DNA from: UBA11475 sp045655805 | GTDB taxonomy: Bacteria; Bacillota; Clostridia; Christensenellales; Borkfalkiaceae | Assembly (NCBI GenBank): GCA_045655805.1 | Contig: JAZOPZ010000003.1 | Location: 1 to 64,000 of the forward strand | DNA: 64,000 bases | Direction of reading: 5' to 3' | Part shown: positions 43,539-51,618 of the stretch, piece by piece | Numbering within the stretch: position 1 is the stretch's first letter | Layout: each line of letters begins with the position of its first letter | The notes under the pieces: model-generated | What the model saw: only the letters and a program-made list of their open reading frames with translations | Told to the model about the DNA's origin: nothing | The model's database searches: none | Program-made: the position numbers and the translations under genes

Positions 43539-44634
43539 TAGGACGAATATTATAAATTATTTTATTTTACTTGGTGGAACGCTTGCATCTGTACTTGCTG
43601 TCGGGATTATAAGTAGTTCGGTGCCCGTGCTTATAGGTGCGTCTTCGTTTTTTAAGATATTATGCGGTATGGTCGTTTGGGTGTTTATAAACACTTTTGC
43701 GCACGAACTTGCACATATGATTTCTGCGAAAATCAATGGATTTAAAACTGTATCTTTTAAGATTATGTTTTTTAAATTTGGTAAGGTTAACGGCAGGTTT
43801 AGAATTTCCCTTTGCCCTTGGGGTGAACAACTTGGCGAAACGGAACTTATGCCTAAAAAACTTGAAAACATTGATAAGCATTATAAAAGAATCGCTAGAG
43901 CAGGCATTATTGCAAACTTTATATTGTTTTGCTTAAGTTTTATTTTCTTTTTCTTTTGGAAAAAGTGGTATTGGATTGAAAATAAGGAGTTTTTATTCCA
44001 TTTAACTGCGTTTTCTATGCCGATTTCTTGTTATTTCGTTTTAGCAAATGCTTTGCCAATGTCTAGTGATTTTGCTAGAAACGACGGTGCTGTTTTTTGG
44101 GGTATTTTAAAAAAAGATCCTAGTGTTACGGTGATGTTTTCACTTATGAAAGTACATGCAATGCTTTACCAAGGTTTTTCGCCTGCTGAAATTCCTCAAG
44201 AATATTATTTTGACGTACCACAACTTCAGGAAGACGATCCGAACTTTATAGTTTTACTCAACAACAGATTGTACTACTATTTAGATACAGGTGATTACGA
44301 AAACGCCACGAAAACAGTTGAAAGATTGACTTCGCTTGAAGATTATTTAACCAAGTCAATGGAAGGACAAATTTTTGCTGATGCTTTATACGCTTATTCT
44401 ACCTATGCTTTTGACGCTGAAAAAGCAGATAATACGATGGAAGATTACGACGGGTATCTTAATAAGGTTAGTACGCCACTCAATATGAGAGCAAAACTTG
44501 CGTACCTTAAAAACGTAGTGCAAGATAACGACTCGTTTAACGAGATGTATCCGCTGTGTGTCAACCTTGCAAACGCTGAACAAGTTCAAGGCTTAAAGAA
44601 GTTTGAAATTAAAATGCTAGAACAACTTAAATAA
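43531..44634 (+). CDS. M50-type membrane metallopeptidase
   Basis: A 367-residue membrane protein. The zinc motif HELAH is in a helix near residue 58 (FINTFAHELAHMISAKINGFK). A second membrane region (IIANFILFCLSFIFFFF) and a possible third-ligand segment LPMSSDFARNDG follow. The C-terminal 150 residues are soluble, with tetratricopeptide-like helices (NRLYYYLDTGDYENATKTVERL). This layout resembles M50B-type proteins with a C-terminal TPR part. The substrate is unknown. It overlaps the Ppx gene by eight bases and ends its operon. Confidence 0.78.
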   Translation: MSNRTNIINYFILLGGTLASVLAVGIISSSVPVLIGASSFFKILCGMVVWVFINTFAHELAHMISAKINGFKTVSFKIMFFKFGKVNGRFRISLCPWGEQLGETELMPKKLENIDKHYKRIARAGIIANFILFCLSFIFFFFWKKWYWIENKEFLFHLTAFSMPISCYFVLANALPMSSDFARNDGAVFWGILKKDPSVTVMFSLMKVHAMLYQGFSPAEIPQEYYFDVPQLQEDDPNFIVLLNNRLYYYLDTGDYENATKTVERLTSLEDYLTKSMEGQIFADALYAYSTYAFDAEKADNTMEDYDGYLNKVSTPLNMRAKLAYLKNVVQDNDSFNEMYPLCVNLANAEQVQGLKKFEIKMLEQLK

Positions 44635-44635
44635 T

Positions 44636-44661
44636 AAAACCCGAAAATTCGGGTTTTTTTG
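44636..44661 (+). terminator. Intrinsic terminator
   Basis: The stem AAAACCCGAA/TTCGGGTTTT closes a very short loop and is followed by T. It ends the yabP-to-M50 operon. Confidence 0.85.
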
Positions 44662-44740
44662 TTTTTAAAGAGAAAATTAGCGTAAATTTGTTTATTAAAA
44701 GATATATCTTTTAAAAGAATTGAAAAAAAGAAAAAACGAC

Positions 44741-44769
44741 TTGCAAAAACAAAAAATATGTGGTATAAT
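44741..44769 (+). promoter_or_regulatory. Promoter of gyrBA
   Basis: TTGCAA (44741-44746) and TATAAT (44764-44769) are separated by 17 bp. A leader of about 65 nt, AT-rich, precedes gyrB. Confidence 0.8.
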
Positions 44770-44840
44770 TTTATTAATATTTTATATTAATAAAGTTTAT
44801 TATTTTCGAAAGTTACTTTTTTGATTAAAGGAGCAATAAA

Positions 44841-46757
44841 ATGGAAGAAGAAAGAAAGGTTACGACGAATTACGGTGAAAGCCAAATTCAAGTTCTTGAA
44901 GGTTTGGATCCTGTAAGAAAACGTCCTGGTATGTATATCGGTTCTACTGATGAAAGAGGGTTGCATCACCTTGTTCAAGAAATCGTAGACAACTCCATTG
45001 ACGAAGCGTTGAGTGGACATTGTGACACTATTAACGTTAGAATAAACAAAGACGGTTCTTGTACCGTAACTGACAATGGTAGAGGTATTCCTACCGCTAT
45101 TCACCATACTGAAAAAATTTCTGCAGTAGAAGTCGTTTTAACGAAACTTCACGCAGGTGGTAAGTTCGGTGGTGGGGGCTATAAAATTTCTGGTGGTCTT
45201 CACGGTGTAGGTCTTTCGGTTGTTAATGCGCTTTCTGAGTGGCTTGAGGTTGAGATTTTCCAAAATGGCAACCACTATAAGCAAGTTTACAATAGAGGTA
45301 TTCCACAAGCACCACTTAAAATTATTGGTTCATCTGATTTTACCGGTACTTGGGTAACTTTTATGCCAGATGCTGAAATTTTTGAAACTACTACTTTTGA
45401 ATATGATACTATCAAAAAGAGGCTTCGCGAACTTGCATATCTTAATAAAGGTCTAACTATTATTCTTTCGGACGAAAGAGAGGGCTCTGAAAGAAAGGAT
45501 ACTTTCTTATACGAAGGTGGTATTGCGCACTTTGTTGACGACCTTAATAAAAATAAAGAAACGTTGATGCCAAAGCCTTTCTATTTTGACGTTTTCTTTG
45601 GCGATACGGAAATTGAAATTGCTTTGCAATACAATGACAGTTATAACGAAACTATTTATGCTTTTGCTAATAACATTAATACCGAAGAAGGTGGTACGCA
45701 CCTTGACGGTTTTAAGGCTGTTTTAACTAAACTTTTAAATGATGCAGGTCGTAAACTTAACGTATTAAAAGGTGAAGATAAGGTTTCTGGCGAAGACGTT
45801 AGAGAAGGTATTACCGCGGTAGTTTCTGTTAAACTTACCGAACCACAATTTGAAGGTCAAACCAAAACGAAACTCGGCAATAGTGAAATTAAATCTCTCG
45901 TAAACAAGGCTATGACGGAACATTTTGGTTCTTATCTTGAAGAAAATCCGTCAATTACCAAAGAACTTTTAATGAAGTGCTTAACGGCTCAAAGAGCAAG
46001 AGAGGCTGCTCGTCAAGCGCGTGAGAACACTAGAAGAAAAGGTGTGCTTGAATCAACTACGTTACCTGGTAAACTTGCCGACTGTTCGGAAAAAAATCCT
46101 GAACTTTGTGAAATTTTCATAGTCGAAGGGGACTCTGCAGGTGGCTCGGCAAAGGGTGGTAGAGATAGGCGTTTCCAAGCAATTTTGCCACTTCGTGGTA
46201 AAATCTTGAACGTTGAAAAGGCAAGACTTAACCGCGTTTTAGAAAATGAAGAAATTAAAGCAATGATTACTGCTTTCGGCGCAGGTATTAACGAAGACTT
46301 TGATGAAAGCAAATTGCGTTATGATAGAATTATTTGTATGACCGACGCGGACGTAGATGGTTCGCATATTAGAATTTTGCTTTTAACTTTCTTTTTCAGA
46401 TTTATGCGACCACTCGTTGAAGGAGGGCACGTTTATATTGCTCAACCACCACTTTATAAAGCAACAAAAGGTAAGGTTGACAAGTATTTATATTCTGACG
46501 AGCAACTTGCTAACTACCTTGCGGAAAACGGCAAGTGTGACGTTCAGCGTTACAAAGGTCTTGGTGAAATGGATCCGTCTCAATTATGGGAAACTACTAT
46601 GGATCCTGAAACGAGAACTTTACTTAAAGTTACTATGCAAGACGCCGTTGAGGCAGATGAAATGTTCACTCTTTTAATGGGTGAAAAACCAGAACTTCGT
46701 AGACAGTTTATTGAAGACAATGCAGAACTCGCGAAAGCGATGGATTTAGATATTTAA
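44841..46757 (+). CDS. gyrB: DNA gyrase subunit B
   Basis: The ATPase subunit of gyrase, 638 residues. The GHKL ATPase domain has LEGLDPVRKRPGMYIGST, EIVDNSIDEALSG and DNGRGIP, plus the lid region GLHGVGLSVVNALS. The TOPRIM domain has IVEGDSAGGSAKGGRDRRFQAILPLRGKILNVEKA and MTDADVDGSHIRILLLTFF. The ending GEKPELRRQFIEDNA is typical. AAGGAG lies before the ATG. Pairing with a gyrA that has the GyrA box indicates gyrase, not topoisomerase IV. Confidence 0.97.
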   Translation: MEEERKVTTNYGESQIQVLEGLDPVRKRPGMYIGSTDERGLHHLVQEIVDNSIDEALSGHCDTINVRINKDGSCTVTDNGRGIPTAIHHTEKISAVEVVLTKLHAGGKFGGGGYKISGGLHGVGLSVVNALSEWLEVEIFQNGNHYKQVYNRGIPQAPLKIIGSSDFTGTWVTFMPDAEIFETTTFEYDTIKKRLRELAYLNKGLTIILSDEREGSERKDTFLYEGGIAHFVDDLNKNKETLMPKPFYFDVFFGDTEIEIALQYNDSYNETIYAFANNINTEEGGTHLDGFKAVLTKLLNDAGRKLNVLKGEDKVSGEDVREGITAVVSVKLTEPQFEGQTKTKLGNSEIKSLVNKAMTEHFGSYLEENPSITKELLMKCLTAQRAREAARQARENTRRKGVLESTTLPGKLADCSEKNPELCEIFIVEGDSAGGSAKGGRDRRFQAILPLRGKILNVEKARLNRVLENEEIKAMITAFGAGINEDFDESKLRYDRIICMTDADVDGSHIRILLLTFFFRFMRPLVEGGHVYIAQPPLYKATKGKVDKYLYSDEQLANYLAENGKCDVQRYKGLGEMDPSQLWETTMDPETRTLLKVTMQDAVEADEMFTLLMGEKPELRRQFIEDNAELAKAMDLDI

Positions 46758-46770
46758 GGGAGAGTAAACG

Positions 46771-49341
46771 ATGGCTAAAAAAGAAGCAAGCCCGGAACTT
46801 ACCGCGGCGTTTAAAGAAACCCTTGCGAAAACTAATATTATTAACGTCGAAGTTGAAGAAGAACTTCGTAAATCTTTTATTGCGTACGCTATGGCTGTTA
46901 ACGTTTCGAGAGCGATTCCGGACGTTAGAGACGGCTTAAAGCCTGTTCATAGAAGAATCCTTTACGCAATGCACGAACTCGGTTTAACGCACGATAAGGG
47001 CTTTAAAAAGTGCGCAAAAATCGTCGGTGAAGTATTAGGTAAGTACCACCCGCACGGTGATAGTTCGGTTTATGATGCGCTCGTTCGTTTGGCACAAGAT
47101 TTTTCAATTAATTTTCCACTCGTAGACGGGCACGGTAACTTTGGTTCCGTCGACGGTGACCCTGCTGCAGCATACCGTTATACGGAAGCGAGACTTTCTA
47201 AACTTTCGCAAGAAATGCTTAAGGAAATTGAAAAGGAAACCGTCGATTTTTATCCAAACTTTGACGATACCGAAATGCAACCTGTAGTATTACCTGCAAG
47301 ATATCCTAACGTGCTCGTAAACGGCGCCGACGGTATTGCCGTAGGTATGGCGACTAATATTCCACCACATAACCTTGCAGAGTGTATCGACGGTTGCGTA
47401 GCGCTTATTGATAATCCTGAAATTACTATTGAAGAATTGATGGAATCTATCCCTGCGCCTGATTTCCCAACCGGTGCGGTGATTATGGGCAGAGCAGGTA
47501 TTAGACAAGCGTACAACACAGGTCGTGGTGGCCTAGTTTTGAGAGCAAAAACCGATATTGAAGAATTTTCAAACGGCACTCGTGAACGCATTGTCGTTAC
47601 AGAATTACCATATCAAGTTAACAAGGCGTTACTTATTAAGGCTATGGCCGATATGGTTAAAGATAAGCGTATTGAGGGCATTTCCGATATTAAAGACGAA
47701 TCGGATAGACACGGTATGCGAATCGTTATTGACCTAAAAAAAGACGCAAATGCTCAAGTCGTATTGAACACCTTGTATAAACATACTAATTTACAAGTTA
47801 AAATTGGTATTATTATGCTTGCTCTCGTTGATGGTGAGCCAAAAGTTTGTTCTCTTAAGGAAATTTTAGAAAACTACGTAGCGCATCAAATGTCTGTTAT
47901 TACCCGTCGTACTAGATACGATTTGGGAAAAATGCAAGAGCGTGCTCATATTTTAGAAGGTCTTGTAAAAGCGCTAGCAAATATTGATGAAGTAATTGAA
48001 ATTATTCGTTCTTCAAAAGACAAGTATGAAGCAAGTGATAAACTTATAAATGCTTTTGAACTTTCAGATAAGCAAGCAAATGCTATTCTTGAAATGAGAC
48101 TTCAAAGGCTCACTTCACTTGAAGTTGAAAAACTTAATGCAGAACTTAAAGAACTTTCTGAAAATATCGCTGACTTGCAAGATATTCTCGCAAACGAATG
48201 GCGTGTTAGGGAAATCGTTAAGAACGATATTCTCGCTATTAAAGAAAAATATCCATCACCTAGAAAATCTGAACTTTCATACGATTACGGTGAAATTGAT
48301 ATTGCTGATCTTATCGAAAGACAAGATATCGTAATTTCAATGACGCACCTTGGCTACGTTAAAAGAATTGCTGTTTCTGAATACAAGTCTCAACGTCGTG
48401 GTGGTAAGGGCATTATCGCACACAAACCTAAAGAAGAAGACTTTGTCGAAAAGATGTATATTTCTAGTACTCACGACGATATTTTATTCTTTACGAATTT
48501 TGGTAAAGTTTACAGCATAAAAGGTTATGAAATACCTGAAGCACAAAGAACTGCTCGTGGTAGGGCTATCGTTAATTTAATTCAGTTATCGCCTGACGAA
48601 AAGGTTGAAGCGCTCGTTCCAATTTCAGACGAAATGCTTGAAGACTTTAAGCGTAAAGAAGAGGCTGGTGAAGACGTTCCTTGCATAGTTATGGCAACCA
48701 AAAACGGCTTGATTAAAAAGACTTCAATTACAGAGTTCGCAAGCATTAGAAAGGTTGGTAAAAAAGCGATTGCTATCGTCGATGGAGATGAACTTATTTC
48801 AGTTGCTCTTGCTAGTGGTACTGACGAAATTATCATTGCATCTAAAGAAGGTAAATGTATTAGATTTAGTGAAACCGACGTTAGACCTATGGGTAGAGAT
48901 ACTCAAGGCGTTAAGAGTATGGATTTATCTGTTGGCGACCATGTTGTTGATATGCTTATCGTTAACCCTGAAAAAGAAATTATAACTATTTCTGAAAACG
49001 GTTATGGTAAACGTTCTTCGCTTGAAGATTACCGTTTACAACAACGTGCAGGTAAGGGTATTAAAGCAGGTGTATTCAATGAACAAACAGGTAAACTTGC
49101 TAGCCTTAAACAAATATCTGAAGACGAAGACGTTATGGCTATTGCCGACAACGGAACTGTTATTAGAATCCACGCAAATGAAATCAGCCGTATCGGTCGT
49201 GATACCAAGGGCGTACACGTTATGCGCCTTGACAGTGGTAAGATTGCTACTATTGCAATTACCCCTGCAAGTGAAGACGAAGATATCGTTGAAGACGGTG
49301 CTGAGGGTGAAGTTGTTTCAACCGACGCTCCACAAGAATAA
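46771..49341 (+). CDS. gyrA: DNA gyrase subunit A
   Basis: The DNA breakage-rejoining subunit, 856 residues. The active-site Tyr is in AAAYRYTEARL near residue 131. The quinolone-determining segment HPHGDSSVYDALVRLAQDF has Ser and Asp at the usual resistance positions, i.e. no classic resistance substitution. The C-terminal beta-pinwheel carries the gyrase-specific GyrA box QRRGGKG near residue 550 and repeats such as GRDTQGVK and GRDTKGVH. GGGAG lies before the ATG. Thirteen bases separate it from gyrB. Confidence 0.97.
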   Translation: MAKKEASPELTAAFKETLAKTNIINVEVEEELRKSFIAYAMAVNVSRAIPDVRDGLKPVHRRILYAMHELGLTHDKGFKKCAKIVGEVLGKYHPHGDSSVYDALVRLAQDFSINFPLVDGHGNFGSVDGDPAAAYRYTEARLSKLSQEMLKEIEKETVDFYPNFDDTEMQPVVLPARYPNVLVNGADGIAVGMATNIPPHNLAECIDGCVALIDNPEITIEELMESIPAPDFPTGAVIMGRAGIRQAYNTGRGGLVLRAKTDIEEFSNGTRERIVVTELPYQVNKALLIKAMADMVKDKRIEGISDIKDESDRHGMRIVIDLKKDANAQVVLNTLYKHTNLQVKIGIIMLALVDGEPKVCSLKEILENYVAHQMSVITRRTRYDLGKMQERAHILEGLVKALANIDEVIEIIRSSKDKYEASDKLINAFELSDKQANAILEMRLQRLTSLEVEKLNAELKELSENIADLQDILANEWRVREIVKNDILAIKEKYPSPRKSELSYDYGEIDIADLIERQDIVISMTHLGYVKRIAVSEYKSQRRGGKGIIAHKPKEEDFVEKMYISSTHDDILFFTNFGKVYSIKGYEIPEAQRTARGRAIVNLIQLSPDEKVEALVPISDEMLEDFKRKEEAGEDVPCIVMATKNGLIKKTSITEFASIRKVGKKAIAIVDGDELISVALASGTDEIIIASKEGKCIRFSETDVRPMGRDTQGVKSMDLSVGDHVVDMLIVNPEKEIITISENGYGKRSSLEDYRLQQRAGKGIKAGVFNEQTGKLASLKQISEDEDVMAIADNGTVIRIHANEISRIGRDTKGVHVMRLDSGKIATIAITPASEDEDIVEDGAEGEVVSTDAPQE

Positions 49342-49351
49342 TTAAATAAAT

Positions 49352-49379
49352 AAAAAGGTCGCATTTAGCGACCTTTTTT
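49352..49379 (+). terminator. Intrinsic terminator of gyrBA
   Basis: An 11-bp stem AAAAAGGTCGC/GCGACCTTTTT with loop ATTTA is followed by T. Confidence 0.9.
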
Positions 49380-49462
49380 AGTGCTATAATTTTGTTTATA
49401 ATCATAAAAATCATATAATTTTACTTACAATCTATATAAATCTCTATATTTTAATTAAAAGG

Positions 49463-49491
49463 TTGCAAAGGCAAGTAAAAAATGTTAAAAT
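49463..49491 (+). promoter_or_regulatory. Promoter of the structured RNA
   Basis: TTGCAA (49463-49468) and TAAAAT (49486-49491) are separated by 17 bp. Upstream 49381-49460 is very AT-rich and holds no gene. It may act as an UP element. Confidence 0.72.
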
Positions 49492-49497
49492 TAAACT

Positions 49498-49650
49498 GCG
49501 ACCTAACTAAATACTATGCCCAAAGTATACTCTCTTGGCAGAGTGTGCCTTTTCGCGTTACAAATCTATGGGTAAAGTATTTTGTAGTTAGTGTTGCAAC
49601 TATGTGGAAGGCGCTTTGTAGGTGTCGTTCTGTGTGGATGACACTTTTTA
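49498..49650 (+). ncRNA. Pseudoknotted structured RNA, unrecognised (riboswitch-like leader or stand-alone RNA)
   Basis: About 150 nt fold into a long interrupted hairpin: GCGAC (49498-49502) with GTTGC (49593-49597), CTAACTA (49503-49509) with TAGTTAG (49585-49591), AATACT (49510-49515) with AGTATT (49576-49581), and TGCCC (49517-49521) with GGGTA (49570-49574). Inside is an 8-bp hairpin, 49526-49533 with 49540-49547. GCCTT next to it (49547-49551) can pair with AAGGC at 49608-49612, outside the long hairpin, making a pseudoknot. A 9-bp terminator ends the element. The next gene's ribosome site starts four bases after the T run. I compared it from memory with 6S RNA, tmRNA, SRP RNA and common riboswitches and found no match. 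Confidence 0.6.
49622..49649 (+). terminator. Terminator closing the structured RNA
   Basis: GTGTCGTTC/GGATGACAC (49622-49630 with 49636-49644; G-T pairs allowed) is followed by five T, right before AGGAG of the lipoprotein gene. No other promoter is seen for that gene, so read-through or regulated termination is likely. Confidence 0.8.
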
Positions 49651-49666
49651 TTTAGGAGATTTTTTT

Positions 49667-50743
49667 ATGAAGAAATTAGGTTGTTTGTTTTTGGCAGTTA
49701 CTATTACTTTAAGTTCCGCAGTATTAACTTTTAGTGGGTGTAAAAAGAATAAGGATGACGGCTCTAATCATACGCATAATTATATAGGTGGTTTTTGTGA
49801 GTGTGGTGAAGAGCATCCGCACGAGTTTTTCAACGGTGTTTGTGCTTGCGGTAAAGAGTATCAAAGCAGTTCAAACGGTGGTGATAATTCTTCTAGTGAC
49901 GGGGATAATACGCCTACCGAACCTGAAGAACAACACTCACAACTTTTGAACGCAGTATTAAATACTAGTTATTATAAAAATCTAATCGCAGCATTAACAA
50001 CACCTCAGAAATTAGAAGACGCTCGCACCAATAATAAATACCAAGCAATTCCTTACGGATATTTAGAAAGCAAAGGTTACAATGCTGCAAAAATTAAAAA
50101 TAATCAATTACGCTGTGAAAGTGATGTGTTTTTATATAATAATGAATTATACATAGCGCTTAAAACCGAAGTTGAAGCAAGCACAAATTATTTTGATTGC
50201 CAAATACTTAAATACCAAATAACACCTGAAGAAATTGCAGATTTAAATAAAGTGTTTGTTAAATTAACAGTTACATCTGATAGACATACTTATGCCCAAG
50301 CACCTTTTATGATTCAACATATCAGTTATTTAAGAGAACCTGTTGAGTTGCTTACAACCCCTGCAAAAATCACTCCAGAAGCAATGGCTTTATGCACAAC
50401 AAAGATAAGCAATAAAAATTATTTTAAAACCAACAGAGAAACATTATCAATTTATTTAGGATGCGAACAAGTTGATATTTATGATTATCGTTTTTCTTTT
50501 ATGATATACGATAGCTATATATTCAGTACAAACCCAAAAAATATTGCCAAAATAGGAGTTATTGAATTTTCAGACGCTTTTGACAAATGCTCAAATAATA
50601 TATACAATAATACTTCATATAATATTTCTCAATACTTTCCCGATGAATGCAAAACTGCTTTTGAAGAAAGTGTTAAAAAAGTGACAATATATTCTTCAAA
50701 AGGTGCAGTTTTATCCGATTATTCTTTAGAACTAAATAAATAA
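49667..50743 (+). CDS. Predicted lipoprotein with His/Cys-rich N-terminal repeats, unknown function
   Basis: A 358-residue exported lipoprotein. The signal peptide MKKLGCLFLAVTITLSSAVL ends in the lipobox TFSGC with the lipidated Cys at 25. Next come two related short units, HNYIGGFCECGEE and HEFFNGVCACGKE (H-x-(Y/F)-...-G-x-C-x-CG), and a Ser/Gly/Asp linker to about residue 90. The remaining 265 residues show no domain I recognise. The Cys-x-Cys units resemble short repeats seen in other Clostridial surface proteins and might bind metal. AGGAG precedes the ATG at 49667. Expression probably depends on the terminator of the RNA just upstream. Confidence 0.78.
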   Translation: MKKLGCLFLAVTITLSSAVLTFSGCKKNKDDGSNHTHNYIGGFCECGEEHPHEFFNGVCACGKEYQSSSNGGDNSSSDGDNTPTEPEEQHSQLLNAVLNTSYYKNLIAALTTPQKLEDARTNNKYQAIPYGYLESKGYNAAKIKNNQLRCESDVFLYNNELYIALKTEVEASTNYFDCQILKYQITPEEIADLNKVFVKLTVTSDRHTYAQAPFMIQHISYLREPVELLTTPAKITPEAMALCTTKISNKNYFKTNRETLSIYLGCEQVDIYDYRFSFMIYDSYIFSTNPKNIAKIGVIEFSDAFDKCSNNIYNNTSYNISQYFPDECKTAFEESVKKVTIYSSKGAVLSDYSLELNK

Positions 50744-50796
50744 AAACGCTAAAAATAGTATTTTAAGACAACACTACTTTAATTAAAAATTGCAAA

Positions 50797-50823
50797 CAAA
50801 AAAGACCGTTTTATAAACGGTCT
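50797..50823 (-). terminator. Intrinsic terminator of rpmB
   Basis: The stem AGACCGTTT/AAACGGTCT is followed on the minus strand by seven T. Confidence 0.85.
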
Positions 50824-50847
50824 AAATTTGCTGATTAAAACAAATAA

Positions 50848-51033
50848 TTATGCTCTTTCAACTTTCTTCAAGCAACGAGTGCAAACGTATTCAGTAGAAA
50901 CAGAGCCGTCTGCCTTTTTAATTTTAACTTTTTGTAAGTTAGCGTTAAAAGAAACAGGAGTCTTTCTGTTTGAGTGACTTACTAAATTACCCGATAATTT
51001 GCCTTTACCGCAAACGCTACATACTCTACTCAT
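50848..51033 (-). CDS. rpmB: 50S ribosomal protein L28
   Basis: A 61-residue basic ribosomal protein with MSRVCSVCGKGKLSGNLVSHSN at the start and YVCTRCLKK at the end. The two CxxC pairs show the zinc-binding (C+) form. A strong GGAGG precedes the ATG. It is transcribed alone, opposite to the Asp23-fakA-recG genes, which is the arrangement in many Bacillota. Confidence 0.96.
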   Translation of the reverse strand: MSRVCSVCGKGKLSGNLVSHSNRKTPVSFNANLQKVKIKKADGSVSTEYVCTRCLKKVERA

Positions 51034-51183
51034 AATAACACCTCCACCGATGTGTGATAATTTTTACTATGTAACTTTATCATACTTTTCAAAAAAAAGC
51101 AAATGTTTTTACTGATATTTCCTAAAATATTAGCGATATTTTTATTTTAAATTTTCAATTTGCAAGAAATGTTAAAAAATTGT

Positions 51184-51212
51184 TGCAAAATCCTTGCAAA
51201 TATAGTAAAATG
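51184..51212 (+). promoter_or_regulatory. Promoter of the Asp23-fakA-recG operon
   Basis: TTGCAA (51184-51189) and TAAAAT (51207-51212) are separated by 17 bp. Confidence 0.75.
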
Positions 51213-51231
51213 ATTATACGTAGGAGAGATT

Positions 51232-51582
51232 ATGTCGGTTAAAACTAATAATATTTACGGTAAAATTTCATTGTCAAATAAAACGATTGCTAAATTCGTC
51301 GCTCACGTAGGGATGGATTCTTATGGTATTGTAGAATTTGCAAGTTACGGCTTAACCGGCAAGATTACGGATTTCTTCGGCGGTAGGTCGTTCACAAAGG
51401 GCGTTATAGTAACTTCCGTCGGCGATAGAATTGGTATTGAGGTTTATATTTCGGTTAAATTCGGCGTTTCTATTAGGGCCGTTGCTGAAGCACTTAAGGA
51501 ATCAATTAAATATAAGGTTGAAAAATTTTCAGGTATGTTAGTTGATTTTGTGAACGTAAACATCATCAACGTTAAAAAGTAA
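51232..51582 (+). CDS. Asp23/Gls24 family protein (YloU-like)
   Basis: A 116-residue Asp23-domain protein with GKISLSNKTIAKFVAHVGMDSYGIVEFASYG at the start and GVIVTSVGDRIGIEVYISVKFGVSI in the core. The C-terminal VKYKVEKFSGMLVDFVNVNI-type ending is typical. Members are linked to cell envelope stress, but the role of YloU is not settled. GGAGAG precedes the ATG. It lies upstream of fakA as yloU lies upstream of yloV in B. subtilis. Confidence 0.92.
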   Translation: MSVKTNNIYGKISLSNKTIAKFVAHVGMDSYGIVEFASYGLTGKITDFFGGRSFTKGVIVTSVGDRIGIEVYISVKFGVSIRAVAEALKESIKYKVEKFSGMLVDFVNVNIINVKK

Positions 51583-51618
51583 CTCCTGATTTAATTAAGT
51601 ATTTAAGGATTTTTATAT

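Noticed and set aside
49498..49650. Reading the structured RNA as 6S RNA
   Set aside because: In 6S RNA the two ends pair and a central bubble mimics open promoter DNA. Here the 5' end pairs internally and a separate terminator and pseudoknot follow.
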